Source: Phaeosaccion multiseriatum
Lineage: Eukaryota; Ochrophyta, other classes
Direction: 5' to 3'
Assembly: GCA_965112735.1 (NCBI GenBank)
Contig: OZ218956.1
Span: 3,596,001-3,660,000, forward strand
DNA: 64,000 nt
Below are positions 54,576 through 64,000 of this stretch, one piece after another (the stretch's first letter is position 1; every line of letters begins with the position of its first letter). Made by a program: the position numbers and the translations under genes. Under the pieces are notes generated by a model that was not told where the DNA came from, made no database searches, and was given only the letters and a program-made list of their open reading frames with translations.

Positions 54576-55159
54576 TAGTAGCGGGAAGTTGACTAGCTAC
54601 CAAAGGCAAGGCAGGGGAAAACTGGCAGCTCACTCGCTCCGCTCAGCCATGGAAGGATGCATCCCCTCCGCCCCTCCTCTCTTGCCCCTACCCTTGACTT
54701 GTTCCCTGGCTGCTGACTGACTCGGGCGCTCCCGCCCTCCTCTCTCTCTCCCTTCTTCGCTTCCCTTCTCGCCTTTGCTAGAACGGAGACACTGACACCG
54801 CCAAGATGCGCGAGCGTTTGAAGCACGAAACTTTTGTGCTGCACACAATCGCAATCAGGCTCATTACAGCGACATTTACCCCCCGGGGGGGGGGGGGGGC
54901 AAGCGTGGGCGAGCCGGAAAGGCTGCTTGAGAGCGGGTCTGCCCAGGGACATGGGAAAGGTCATGGCGGCTCTCTCCTTCGGACTACTTCGACAGCGGCT
55001 TCGATTGGTGAGTGCTGGGCAGCCAGGGGAGGAGCAGTAGCCGGATGCTTCATCGGGGAGCCCAAAACAAGCAAGAAGGAGGCGACTGCCCTCCGCCTTG
55101 CCTCTTACTACTTGCTTCTCCTTTGCCTCTGCCTCCTCTCGCTCGTCCTCCTCCCTCAC

Positions 55160-55456
55160 CAGGCGGGATCGTCTCCATCGTGCCCTCTGACCACCCTCTG
55201 CGAGCCCAGCCAGCGAAGCCTACACCACCAAAACGTGTGGCGCTTGCGGGGCGTACAACGGGGCTGTCGGGGGCAAGAAGCAGTGGGTTTGCCCCACTTG
55301 TCACCAGATGCTACTCCGCGACCCCTCAGCCGCCCGGACCATCACCCTGTTGGGGTTGCAGGAGTTCGCAACAAGGGGGCGCCTCCCATCCTCGTCCGTG
55401 CGTGCTCAAGCCACAAGTGAAGAAGGCACGGACACAGCAAACCTTCCCAGTAAGTC
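55160..55456 (+). pseudogene. Fanzor exon F remnant: zinc ribbon and RuvC-III
   Basis: It reads SEAYTTKTCGACGAYNGAVG, KKQWVCPTCHQ and MLLRDPSAARTITLLGL. The first Cys pair is CGAC and the second CPTC, and LLRDPSAARTI is the RuvC-III segment. The exon ends at CTTCCCA|GTAAGT, identical in position to the minus-strand copy. Confidence 0.88.
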
Positions 55457-55769
55457 GCTCGCATGCCTACCTGCCTGCCTGCTCGCTCGGCCGTGCCTCG
55501 CTCCGCTTGTTCTTGTTTACGTCTGCAACCAAGCAAGTGCCGACATTCACATTCGCTTAGCTAAGCTTTTCTTCACTTGTTCTTGCCTCTGCCGCTTTTT
55601 TTGATTTGCTTTCTTGACTTGCCCTGCCTCGCTGCCTCGCCCCCCCCCCCGGCCCCTGGCTGCCTGCCTGCCTGGCCTCCGCCCTCTCGCTCGTCCTGCT
55701 GTTGCTTTGCTAGTCGGGGCCACTGGCCGGGGGAGCAGCGGGCGAGGCTGCGCCGAGTCTCCTAGGAGA

Positions 55770-55905
55770 CAAGGAGCAGTCGCCAGAGGCTGTACAGACT
55801 ACGGTCCGACTGCTCCTTGTGGAGCACACAAGGAGCAGTCGGATCGTAGGCTGTACAGCCTCTTGCAACTGCTCCTTGTCTCGGGGAGCAGTCGGACCGT
55901 AGTAT
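55770..55905. repeat. Clustered inverted repeats at the 3' end of the plus-strand copy
   Basis: AAGGAGCAGTCG occurs in both orientations several times (for example GACTGCTCCTTGTG then CACAAGGAGCAGTCG), with two CTGTACAG palindromes between. The arms could form nested hairpins directly after, or within, the last coding exon. Confidence 0.75.
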
Positions 55906-55989
55906 ATAGGTGAGTCATAGCTAAAATGCGTTTGCGTTGCTTGCTGCTGCCTGCTGCTCCCCTCCGTCCCCAGCCACGCCAAAGTCAGA

Positions 55990-56165
55990 AAATTTTACCC
56001 CCAACTTTTCCTCTTTCCTAACCTGCCCCTGTCCCCGCCCGCCCCCCCCCCGCCCCTCCGCCCCTCCGCCCCTGCCCTCCGTCTTTTTGGCTTTTTGGCG
56101 ATTGCTTCCCTCCTCCCGCTCCCGCCTTTGCCAAAAAATTCAAATTTTTTTTTCTCCTTCAGCGT
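55990..56165 (+). ncRNA. Candidate Fanzor guide-RNA region, downstream of the plus-strand copy
   Basis: This C-rich block ends in CGCCTTTGCCAAAAAATTCAAA and T runs. It is repeated in inverted orientation at 56868-57010, downstream of the other Fanzor-type gene. Conservation of a non-coding block at the 3' end of two otherwise diverged copies is what an omega-RNA/fRNA and element end would produce. No secondary structure was computed. Confidence 0.35.
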
Positions 56166-56527
56166 TGACATGCAAAACAAAAAGCACACAAAGCAGGCAG
56201 CAGCAGCAGCAACCAGGAGGCGGCTTGCGATCATTGCATCATGGGATCGATACTGGTTATGATCTAATGAACTGAACTACCGCCGCGTCAGCCGGCCTTG
56301 ACCTGCACCGGCCGACCGGCCGGCCGGCCAACCGTCAGCTGCCACCTGTTAGCTTCCAGGCCAAGGGCAGTGACGACCCTTCCCGGAACAGCTCTCAGCA
56401 GCCACCTAGTGGCCTACCGCTCACTCCAAGTTCTCTAAGATGAAAGAGGAAAGGAAGCTGGATCTGACTGAAATAGACCTCCTCGATATCCAATGTCGAT
56501 GTCCTGCCCATACACTTACACACCTCA

Positions 56528-56563
56528 TCTCAAAGCCTTTATTTGAGTCAGTGGTGCTGTGGG
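56528..56563 (+). repeat. 36 bp direct repeat, right copy
   Basis: It matches 48984-49019 at 35 of 36 positions, same orientation, about 7.5 kb away. Together the two repeats bracket the whole plus-strand Fanzor-type copy. Confidence 0.9.
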
Positions 56564-56684
56564 CTGGTGCTGGGACTCTGTCGTCTCCTTGCCTTGTCCT
56601 CCCCCACCGTCTTCTCCTCCTCCCCCTCCCCTTTTTTCTTTACGACACTGTTATTGAGAAATTCGTCTGACAGTCTCAACCCCT

Positions 56685-56760
56685 GATGCACTATCCGCTA
56701 TCCGCTATCGCCGGGGCCAGCCGATCCGCTATCCGCTATCGGATAGCGGGGGGGGGCGAT
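56685..56760. repeat. Tandem and inverted CCGCTATC repeats
   Basis: The 8-mer CCGCTATC occurs four times in direct orientation and is followed by its complement (GATAGCGG, then GCGATAGCGC) across a short G tract, giving a strong hairpin 340 bp downstream of the minus-strand gene's stop. Confidence 0.85.
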
Positions 56761-56867
56761 AGCGCACATATAAGTTTTTGATGGCACTTAAGGGTGTAAT
56801 CAAAGCTCTATAAAGCGGCGCATTTTTATACCGTCGACCGCCGGCCCGGAAAAGGGAGAAGAAAAAG

Positions 56868-57010
56868 AAATTTGGAATTTTTTGGCAAAGGCGGGAAGAG
56901 CAAAATCGCCGACGAGGCAGGCAATCGGAGGGCAGGGGCGGAGGGCAGAGGGGCGGGCGGGGAGAGGGGAAGGTCAGGAAAGAGGAGAAGACAAAGGCAT
57001 AGATGGCGAT
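56868..57010 (-). ncRNA. Candidate Fanzor guide-RNA region, downstream of the minus-strand gene
   Basis: Read on the minus strand, this lies about 90 bp after the stop codon of the intact gene. It matches 56010-56160 closely (CCTCTTTCCTGACCTTCCCC, CCGCCCCTGCCCTCCG, CGCCTTTGCCAAAAAATTC). Guide RNAs of Fanzor and TnpB are produced from exactly this position, the 3' non-coding end. Prediction rests on position and conservation only. Confidence 0.38.
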
Positions 57011-57096
57011 GGCGGGAACAAGGAGGCGAGCAGAGGTTAGGACAGGAAGGCGCGCGAGTGCAAGCAACCGCAACGAAGTTATCTCCGCCCACTCAC

Positions 57097-58683
57097 CTAC
57101 AACGATTGTTGTACAGTCTCAGCCCGGCAGGGCTGAGCCCGGGAGGGCTGAGCCCTGCAGGGCTGACTGCTTCCCCGGCTTGACGCCCCAGCTGTTGTTG
57201 ATTCGTTGCCCGCCCGAGCACATGATGATGAGTGAGGACAAGTAAGCAAGCCAGGGAAACTCAGGGGCTGTTTCTTGTTCAGGCAGCAAGCAAGCAAGTA
57301 GGCAACACCAATGGCTGGACAGGCAGATGAGCGAGACGCAGGCAGGGGCGCAATCAGCAACTTACTGGGAAGATGTTGTGGGTGGCGTGGCCTTGGAGTT
57401 GGCCATGCCTTTGAGAAGTCGTACAGCCCGAACAGAGTGATTGTTCGGGCCGCACAAGGGTCGCGCAACAGCGTGGCCTTGCAGGTGGGGCAAGTCCACA
57501 CCTTCTTGGCCCCCACGCACTCGTTGAATGCACCACAGGCGGTGCATGTCTTGGTGGTGAAGGCCTCGCTGGGCTCACGCAGCACTAGTGAGCAGGAGGG
57601 AGAGGCGATGGCCTGAGCGAGAGGAGTTCGGGCAGCCAAAGAAGGAAGTCAATGAGAGGAATTGTTAGCTCAGCCACACGAGGGTTGCTGATGGGGACGG
57701 AGGTGTCTCAGTCTCAGCGACACCAGCCAGCCAGCCAGCCCAACACCAAGCCAACAACAAGCAACAGACGCACACACGCACCGTCTTGAGCCGTTGGCGG
57801 AATAGACCCATGGAGAGGGCGTCCATGTCCCTCCCCATATCCCTCGGCAGCCCCGAGATCTGGCGGCCCCGCCGGCTGGACCATGCCTGGGCTCGGACAG
57901 GAGGCAACACAAAGTGCGTGAAGTTCGCCACGATGAGCCGTATGGCTATCGTGTGGAGGACGAGCGTCTTGTGGTGCAAGAGCGCCCGCATCTTGGCCGC
58001 CTCCAGGCGAAGAGCCCGCGTGTCCTGTCCACTCTGTGCGCGGGCGGAGGGAGGGAGGGAGGGATTAGAAAGTGACATCAGCCACGACAAGAGACTTGGG
58101 CGAGGCACGCATCCTCCTCACCTGCGCTGCCTGCCACACCTGGCTCTCCAGCTTCGCTATCCTCCTCTGCAGCGGCCGCATGGAGGCGGAGAAGCCGTGA
58201 CCCACCCTGAAGAAGCGCCCAGTGTGGGCACACCAGATGGACAGGAACGTCCGCACTCCGGGGTCGGCCCCTCCCCATCTTTGCTCGGGGGTTAGGCCCG
58301 CAAGACACTCCCTGACCTCGCGCCGGAACTCCAGCGTCTGCCCCTCCAGGGGATTCAGCACATCCACGTACTTGGTGTTGGCGTGGAGGCCAGAGCGCGG
58401 ACGAAGGTCCTCCACACGGAGACCGCGCCACTTTCTGTCCTGGCCATGCTCTCCTGCCATGGCTCGGTCCAGCTTCCTGATCTTGGCGTCCACGCCCGAC
58501 AGCTCCTTCTTCTTCTTGCGGCGGCTCCGCCATTCCTTGACCTGATGTCGGCCAAGAGGGGAAACAAGCCACAAGCCAAAGGAGTTCTTTGAGATGACAA
58601 GGTGTCAAGGTACTACTGCTGCTGCTGCTCCTGCTGCTGCTACTACTGCTGCTACTACTGTTGCTGCTCTGCAGCTATTCCTG

Positions 58684-58734
<51 letters not shown>

Positions 58735-61700
58735 TTAAGAGTACTTACCCCGAGTTGCTGCAGGTCTCGACGAAGTAGCTTGGCTCTATAACGCAACTCT
58801 ACCAACTCCTCCATCCGGCCCGCGTCGTCAGCCCCTTCCTCCCTCCCTCCCTCGCTCCCTCGCCCCCTCCCTCCCTCGCTCCCTCCCTCCCTCCCTCCCT
58901 CGCTCCCTCGCCCCCTCCCTCCCTCGCTCCCTCGCTCCCTCCCTCCCTCGCTCCCTCGCTCCCTCCCTCTCTTCCTCCCTCTCTCCCTCCCTCCCTCCCT
59001 CCCTCCCTCCCTCCCTCTCTTCCTCCCTCTCTCCCTCCCTCCCTTCCTCCCTCCCTCCCTCTCTCCCTCTCTCTCTCCCTCCCTCGCTCCCTCGCTCCCT
59101 CCCTCGCTCCCTCCCTCGCTCCCCCCCTCCCCCACCCCTCCCTCCCCCCCTCTCCCACCCCCACCCGCTCCCCCAGGCCTCTCACGGCGGAGCTTGCAGT
59201 AATGCTCCAACTCCTCCTTCTCCCCCCTCTCCCCCCCATGCACTTCCATGTGCGGAACAGCTCGTTGGGGTTCCTCAAACTGGAGATGGAGCGATGTACC
59301 ATGGGCGCAGTCGCCAAGCACGGGGCCCGTCACGCAAAGCCACGCTGGCTGCACCGACGTCGTCCCATCCGCCCGGTGGGCTGGCTCCCGCCAAAGGCGC
59401 CGCGAGGGCTTCCCTGTCTGGTCGAACAGGGTCAGAGTGTGCCCCGCCGTGACGCACACGGTCACCCTCTCGATCCATCGGGCTCCGTTATTGACGAGGA
59501 TGGCTTCACCCCCTCCCACCCCATCTTTCCGGTACTCCAGCCCAAACTCGCCCGGGTTGAGGTGCCCACAACACCCTGCCTTGAAGTATTCGGTGCTCTG
59601 CACCTGCCTCTCCCCACGCTCCGCTGCGCGGCGCTCCCCACGGAATCGCCCAACCCCAACGTGTGTCTGCATCGCGTCGATCTGCCTGTCAACGGATGGG
59701 GTGAGAAAGCGCCTCGACGGAGGCCGGAGACAACGCTGTGTGATGGACTTGTGGTCAAGGTCCACACCCGCCACAGCCACGGTAAAGATCGCCACCGCGG
59801 CCTCTCCCATGGACGTGTCTCTGCCGTACACGCGGTTGCTCAGTCTCCTCATCGCCTTGACGGAGCCAGGTTGGGTGAGGACAAGAGCGGCAAGGCGGGC
59901 ATCAAACACCGGGCCGGTTGTAAGCCCCTGCCAACTGTCCTGCCTGGCAAGGGCGGCGCGTGCGCCCTCAACCTTATCCTGCTCCTGAGCCTCCTGCTGC
60001 TGAGCCTCCTGCTCCTGAGCCTCCTGCTGCTGAGCCTCCTGCTGCTGAGCCTCCTGCTGCTGAGCCTCCTGCTGCTGAGCCTCCTGCCCTTCATCGGACT
60101 CTACCGTGCCGAAGCACTTGTTCACGTGCTCGTCGGCAGTGGTGCGCACCTCCTCCACCTCCTTCCCCTTCCTCGCTGCTATGAAACCAGCGGTTACTGC
60201 AGCGTCCAGCAGAAGGTTCTTCAGCTCATCCCCCTGGTATCCCGCTGATCTGGCATACTCTGCGGCCCCACAGACCGCAAGCAACTGCTGGCAACCCACA
60301 CGTTGATCTGAGTCCCGCGTGCCGCACACTGCCTCGAAAGCCTCCACAGCGAGAATGGCAATCTCTTCCGCGACAGGTCGTCGTCGGACGACGCTGAGCT
60401 TCTTGACCTGTGCCTTGACATCCCCGAGAAGAGTCAAAGGACTTGGGAGCTGCCGTCCAGCCTGCCGTCCTCGGAACTCCTCTGCCGTGGTGGGCCCTTC
60501 CTTGGAGCCGGCGTATTTGTACGTGAGGGACGGCACAAACTCGGCTCTCGACATGTAGAGGGCCAACTCATCTAGAAAGCCCTTTTGCATCTGAGAAGAG
60601 GGGCAGGCAAAGGCGTGTGAGTTGGCAGCGTCAGATGCAGCAGGTACAAGAAGAGCGTGGCACACATGTTGGAATTCGGACCATCGTCGACATTTGGAGG
60701 GGGGTATTCCATTGTAGGCCTCATCCGTCCCTGGTGATATACAAGAGCGTGGGCTCCCTCTCTCCTCCCTTTCCCCTCCCCTCCCACTCAGCCACTCACC
60801 AGCACGCAGCGTCCTCGTCTCCCTTGCGTGATGAAGGAGTAAAGATTGGCCGCAAAAGCTACATGAGCCTGCTCGCGGATAGGGGGCGGTCGTCCCCTTG
60901 TCTCCGACCCCCCGCTCCCGTAGACGGTCATCCAGGGAATCTTCTCCGCCTTTGCAGACTGCAGCAGCAACTTGGCCTCCTCCACCGCCGCCTCCTCATG
61001 CCCTCGATACCTCTCCTGTAACAGGAGCGGCGCCATGAGGCTCCTCAGCTGCGTGTCAAGGCTATCGTCGGTATGCCACGAAAGAGAGGCCGTCCACCCA
61101 CCCCCCCCCCTTCCCCCTAGCTGCTTCGCCACCCGCGCCCTCTTGGCACTGACATCAGCGCTTGTTTGCGAGCTTCCCCCGCGCATCCTCGCCGTGTCCT
61201 CCTTCCTCTCCTGCCACCCCTCTTCCTCCTCCCGCTTCTTCTTGGCCTGGCGGTTTTTCTTCTTCTCAGCCTTGGAGGGAGGCCTGGGCAAGCGCTCCTT
61301 CTCATGGCCCTTCACCCCCTGCGCCGCCCAAAGCTTGAGCTCGCCTTGGCATGCCTCACTTGTCGCGCCAAGCTTCACCAACAGCCCCAAGCACGCGTCA
61401 AACCTGTCCTTCGCGTCCCCGTAGGTCTGTGGTGACTCCAGGCTACACTTGCGGGGCAGACCCTCCAACTCGTCATTGCGCCAGAGCCCCAAGAGTGCTT
61501 CAAGTCTCTTAGCCCCGGCCAGAAAGGAGGCGCGGTTGGAGCTGCCCCCCGATTTGACCATTGACACAATGAGGTAGGGATCCATCCGCATCAACTGCTT
61601 GATCAACGTGAAGACTTGCTGCGCCTCCTCAGCCGAGTCCTCAGCCGTGAATGAGATTTCATTCCCCACGCCCCACCACGGCTCGAGCTTAGCACTAAAG

Positions 61701-61741
61701 TGCCCCCAGAGTTTGCACAGCTCCGACCAGCAGCTGCCGCC

Positions 61742-61790
<49 letters not shown>

Positions 61791-64000
61791 GGCTCCTTGG
61801 CCCTCCCTTGAGCATCAAAAACCTCCCCCTGGATGGTGGTGTCCTCTCGGTGTTGTAGCATCCCCTTGTCCAGGAGGAAGCGAGGAACGCACGCGACCAG
61901 ATCCTTCAGCAAAGCCATGTCGTTGAAGGCACTCTGTGCCACCCCTCGACTCGCAGCTCCTCCCCTCAGCACACTCAACAGCGCTGGCTGCTGCTGGACA
62001 ATCACAGATATTGTACTTCTGCTCTTCTTCTCCTTCGCCTTTCCACCTGTCTTCCTCTTTGCTGCCGCTTCCTTCTTCCTCTTTGCTGCTGCAGCAGCTG
62101 CCGCTTCCTCCTTCCTCTTGTTCTCCTCGGCCATCCGCATAGGGGCAAGCCGAGCGTTTCGCAACACTGTGGCGCCGGCCTCACCATCATCATCCCCTGT
62201 CGGGAGGAAACTATACATGTTGGAGCGGAATTGCTGCATCACCCGCCGATTCTGCTGCGCCGCCCTCTCGCGCCTTCGTAGCTTGTTCTTCTGCCTGTCC
62301 TCCCTCACTTGCGTTGATGCCATAATGGCATCATTCCGCTCCACACCAGCCCCCGAGACACGGTCGCTAGGGAAGGGCACATTCAACTTGAGGCGCTGGC
62401 CGTAGTGCTTCCATTTCTCGGGCTTCTCCGCCGTCAGGACGACCGGCTTGAAGCCCGAGACTTCGGCACCATCGCGACACAGGGGCATCGACTCCTTCGC
62501 CCAGGCACTGGCACACACTTCTGGAAACTGCATCCCCTCCCGAAGAGTCAACACGTCTTTCCCAACAGCCAACATCGACACCTTCCCTTTGCCCCCCTTG
62601 CAGTCCTCGCGAGCCGCGCAAGCCCGGCGATGCGCCGCGAGCTGCATAGGTCTCCTAGTCTGGCGCAAATAACGCCATGGGTCGGCGGCAAGCTTGAGGA
62701 GGAGGCACCGAAGCAGCAGGTCTTGCTTGTCTCCCTCCGCCGTCGGCTCCACCAGGACAATAAGAGTGGTGTTATGCCACGTTCGCCAGTGACCTTGACC
62801 CCCCGCGAAAGTGGCTAACACGTGCTTGTTCTCGAGCACCTTGACCCTCCTCAAGCGCGGAAGCAGGTTGGAGCAGAAGAGGCTATCCTCTTTGACCTGA
62901 CCATGCCAAGCGAGAAGAAGGTTGAAGAAAAGGTAAGGGGTGGATTCTGCATCGGCTCCGTCGTGTCTGCCTGCCTGCCCATATGCCTGCCTGCCTGCCC
63001 ATATGCCTGCCTGCCTGCCTCCCTCTCTGCCTGCCCATATGCCTCTCTGCCTGCCTGCCCATATGCCTGCCCATATGCCTGCCTGCCTGCCTGCCTGCCT
63101 GCCTGCCCATATGCCCCTGTTCCAGCCGTGCCCTTCGCTCAAATCAAATGCTCACCTCAAGGCCAGCGTTCGTGAGGATGCTCCTCCCCCCCCCCCTGAC
63201 AGGCCTGGAGTCGCCAATGTAGATGATGTTGCAGTTGAGTTTTCCTTCACTCTTCCACGTTGCCAGTTCTTGGGCACACCCGATGCAGGGGAGCGTCGAA
63301 ACGACCAGTACCACCTCATCAGTAGGAGTCCAGCCGGACCGCTTCCCGATGCACTCCAGCAGCTCCGTCTCTGCATGAGCGCCCACTGTAACTCCATGGA
63401 GACAGCTGGACACATCAGCTCTGGCCGGTCCACTCCGTCTTGCCACAAGCCACTCCTCTCTGGTGACGTTGTAGGCCCCCGCTGCTATGGCACTGTGGTT
63501 CTGCCCCGGTTCCTTCGCCTTCACAGCCTCAGAATACACACGCCTGGACAGATCCACCACACCGTCCTTCCACGGAACCTTCTCATCCAGCACCGTCGGA
63601 CGCAGTTCCCGCCCCCCGCCCTCCTCCTGCTGCTGCTCCTGCTGCTGCTGCTGCTGCTGCTCCTGCTGCTGCTGCTGCTGCTGCTCCTGCTGCTGCTCAG
63701 GCGCGGACACGTCAGGCCTCGAAAGCAGCGTCGGCCCCCCGCGCTTCTTGCTCTTGTTCTTCTCTCTCTGCTGCTGCTGCTGCTGCTGCGGCTGCTGCTC
63801 CTGAGGCGGGGGTAGGTCGGCCGCACACCAGGCATCCACAGCGCTGTTGGGCACCACGAGCACCTCGAACAGCAGATTGTTGTGCCTGCCTCTCATAAGG
63901 GCAATGCACTTGCGCTTGTCTGTATCCACCCCCCCGCCCAGGCCCTCCCAGAGGGCGTCGGCCATCTCCTTGCCCTCCTCCTCACCGAGCATGGTGAACG
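57097..64000 (-). CDS. Fanzor-type (eukaryotic TnpB) RNA-guided nuclease polyprotein with N-terminal deaminase-like domain; 5' end beyond the window
   Basis: Exons are (64000 or beyond)-63156, 62896-60800, 60590-58749, 58541-58122, 58033-57782, 57612-57366 and 57191-57097. All six joins keep one frame, giving about 1,930 residues here. Exon A ends with a deaminase-like domain. Exons B (699 codons) and C (614 codons) are unrecognised, with coiled-coil, poly-Gln, EAQQQ and Gly-Arg tracts. Exon D carries RuvC-I (WGGADPGVRTFLSIW). Exon E has LVLHTIAIRLIVANF and GLPRDMGRDMDALSMGLF, the helical part seen in Fanzors. Exon F has the displaced catalytic Glu next to the ribbon (REPSEAFTTKTC), the zinc ribbon (CTACG, CPTCK) and RuvC-III (LLRDPCAARTI). 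All three acidic residues and four ribbon Cys are present, so this copy could be active. A spliced join of A-C to the nuclease is inferred from splice sites; separate promoters are possible. Confidence 0.75.
58683..58734. repeat. (CTA)n microsatellite at the exon C donor
   Basis: About 16 CTA/TAC units lie just beyond the donor at 58748, in the intron between exons C and D. Confidence 0.9.
58838..59130. repeat. CCCT/CGCTCCCT repeat inside exon C
   Basis: About 290 bp of CCCT-type repeats remain open on the minus strand and would encode a Gly/Glu/Arg-rich linker (GGREGG, GGSEGA units). Length variation here is likely. Confidence 0.9.
59985..60090. repeat. 15 bp coding repeat (EAQQQ) in exon C
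   Basis: Seven units of CTGCTGAGCCTCCTG type encode EAQQQ or EAQEQ pentads on the minus strand. Confidence 0.92.
61743..61792. repeat. (CTG)n coding for poly-Gln in exon B
   Basis: Fifteen or so CTG triplets on the plus strand (CAG on the gene strand) encode a Gln run. Confidence 0.93.
62955..63115. repeat. CTGCCTGCCCATATGC repeat in the intron between exons A and B
   Basis: CCTG and CCCATATG units repeat for about 160 bp. The frame stays open on both strands (AGRQAGIWAG on the minus strand), but the acceptor at 62897 (GGTCAG|) and the donor at 63155 place it in an intron. Confidence 0.8.
63156..63992 (-). CDS. Deaminase-like domain exon (HAE ... PCxxC) of the minus-strand polyprotein
   Basis: Numbered from the ATG at 63992, residues 206-208 are His-Ala-Glu (VGAHAETELLECIGKR) and residues 235-239 are Pro-Cys-Ile-Gly-Cys (STLPCIGCAQELATW). 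This is the zinc-binding and proton-shuttle pattern of the cytidine-deaminase-like superfamily with normal 27-residue spacing. A strand typical of the fold follows (NCNIIYIGD). Upstream are a Gln-rich linker (63600-63830) and RGRHNNLLFEVLVVPNSAVD. The exon ends at GAG|GTGAGC. Substrate (nucleoside, RNA or DNA base, or protein) cannot be told. The domain replaces the USP-like segment found in the other copy. The start may be earlier, outside the window. Confidence 0.65.

Larger units (their letters stand above)
49712..55913 (+). pseudogene. Broken and rearranged Fanzor-type polyprotein gene, plus-strand copy
   Basis: Modules appear in the same order as in the intact minus-strand gene: a ubiquitin-protease-like start (49712-50530), an acidic/Lys-rich linker, the end of 'exon B' (51009-51244: MLAPLFAHDKEFMGRED versus LMAPLLLQERYRGHEE), exon C (from 51712), exon D with RuvC-I (54240-54564: WGGTDPGVRSFLHI), exon E (about 54781-55012: HETFVLHTIAIRLI, LPRDMGKVMAAL) and exon F with the zinc ribbon (about 55160-55456). 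Exon C is scrambled by inversions (51.7-52.6 kb and the palindrome at 52.5-54.2 kb). A stop follows FLHI in exon D and the frame changes there, and another frame change precedes the zinc ribbon (CEPSQRS versus SEAYTTKTC). Exon F keeps the same donor position as the intact copy (CTTCCCA|GTAAGT). Confidence 0.8.

Noticed and set aside
62883-63142. Gly-Arg-Gln-Ala repeats as the N-terminus of an independent protein starting at 63142
   Set aside because: A good donor (GAG|GTGAGC) and acceptor (GGTCAG|) remove this stretch and join exons A and B in phase; it is a repeat-filled intron.

Overview
This is a nuclear window from an intron-bearing eukaryote. The best guess is a photosynthetic stramenopile (ochrophyte alga) with a complex plastid. 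Pointers are the seven-unit CxxxxC...CxxHG zinc-finger repeat protein typical of stramenopiles, two DUF1517 proteins that begin with signal peptides followed by transit-like stretches, an NPL4-like domain behind a signal peptide (as expected of the symbiont-derived ERAD machinery of complex plastids), a HAD-HisB fusion and Fanzor elements. No rRNA gene, tRNA gene or organelle gene was seen, so the lineage call is inference. Introns are GT-AG, mostly 60-700 bp, and unusually rich in microsatellites; exon joins below were checked for reading phase.

Layout, 0-30 kb: partial NPL4-like gene (-); zinc-finger repeat protein (+); STRAP-type WD40 protein (-); small membrane protein (+); YEATS4/GAS41 (-); a patch of decayed repeats with a reverse-transcriptase-like C-terminal fragment at the arm of a 167 bp inverted repeat (13.9-16.3 kb); a large polar-N-terminus membrane protein (+); a cyclophilin (-) head to head with a DUF819 membrane protein (+); and a 21-repeat PPR-SMR protein (-).

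30-49 kb: an MRG-domain protein (+), DUF1517 copy 1 (-), HAD-HisB imidazoleglycerol-phosphate dehydratase (+), two minisatellites, DUF1517 copy 2 (-), ATG101 (+) and Eaf6 (+). YEATS4, the MRG protein and Eaf6 are all homologues of NuA4-type histone acetyltransferase subunits and lie within about 38 kb. Many genes are head to head with only 110-500 bp between start codons.

49-64 kb is mobile-element territory and the most interesting part. On the minus strand a seven-exon gene (57.1 kb to beyond the window edge) reads in one continuous phase from a zinc-dependent deaminase-like domain (HAE...PCxxC) through two long unrecognised exons into a RuvC plus zinc-ribbon C-terminus of the Fanzor/TnpB type. 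Facing it on the plus strand (49.7-55.9 kb) is a broken relative, rearranged by large palindromes, in which the same downstream modules are preceded by a ubiquitin-specific-protease-like segment instead of the deaminase. The two copies share an inverted conserved non-coding stretch just downstream of their nuclease 3' ends, where a Fanzor guide RNA would be expected, and the broken copy is bracketed by 36 bp direct repeats.
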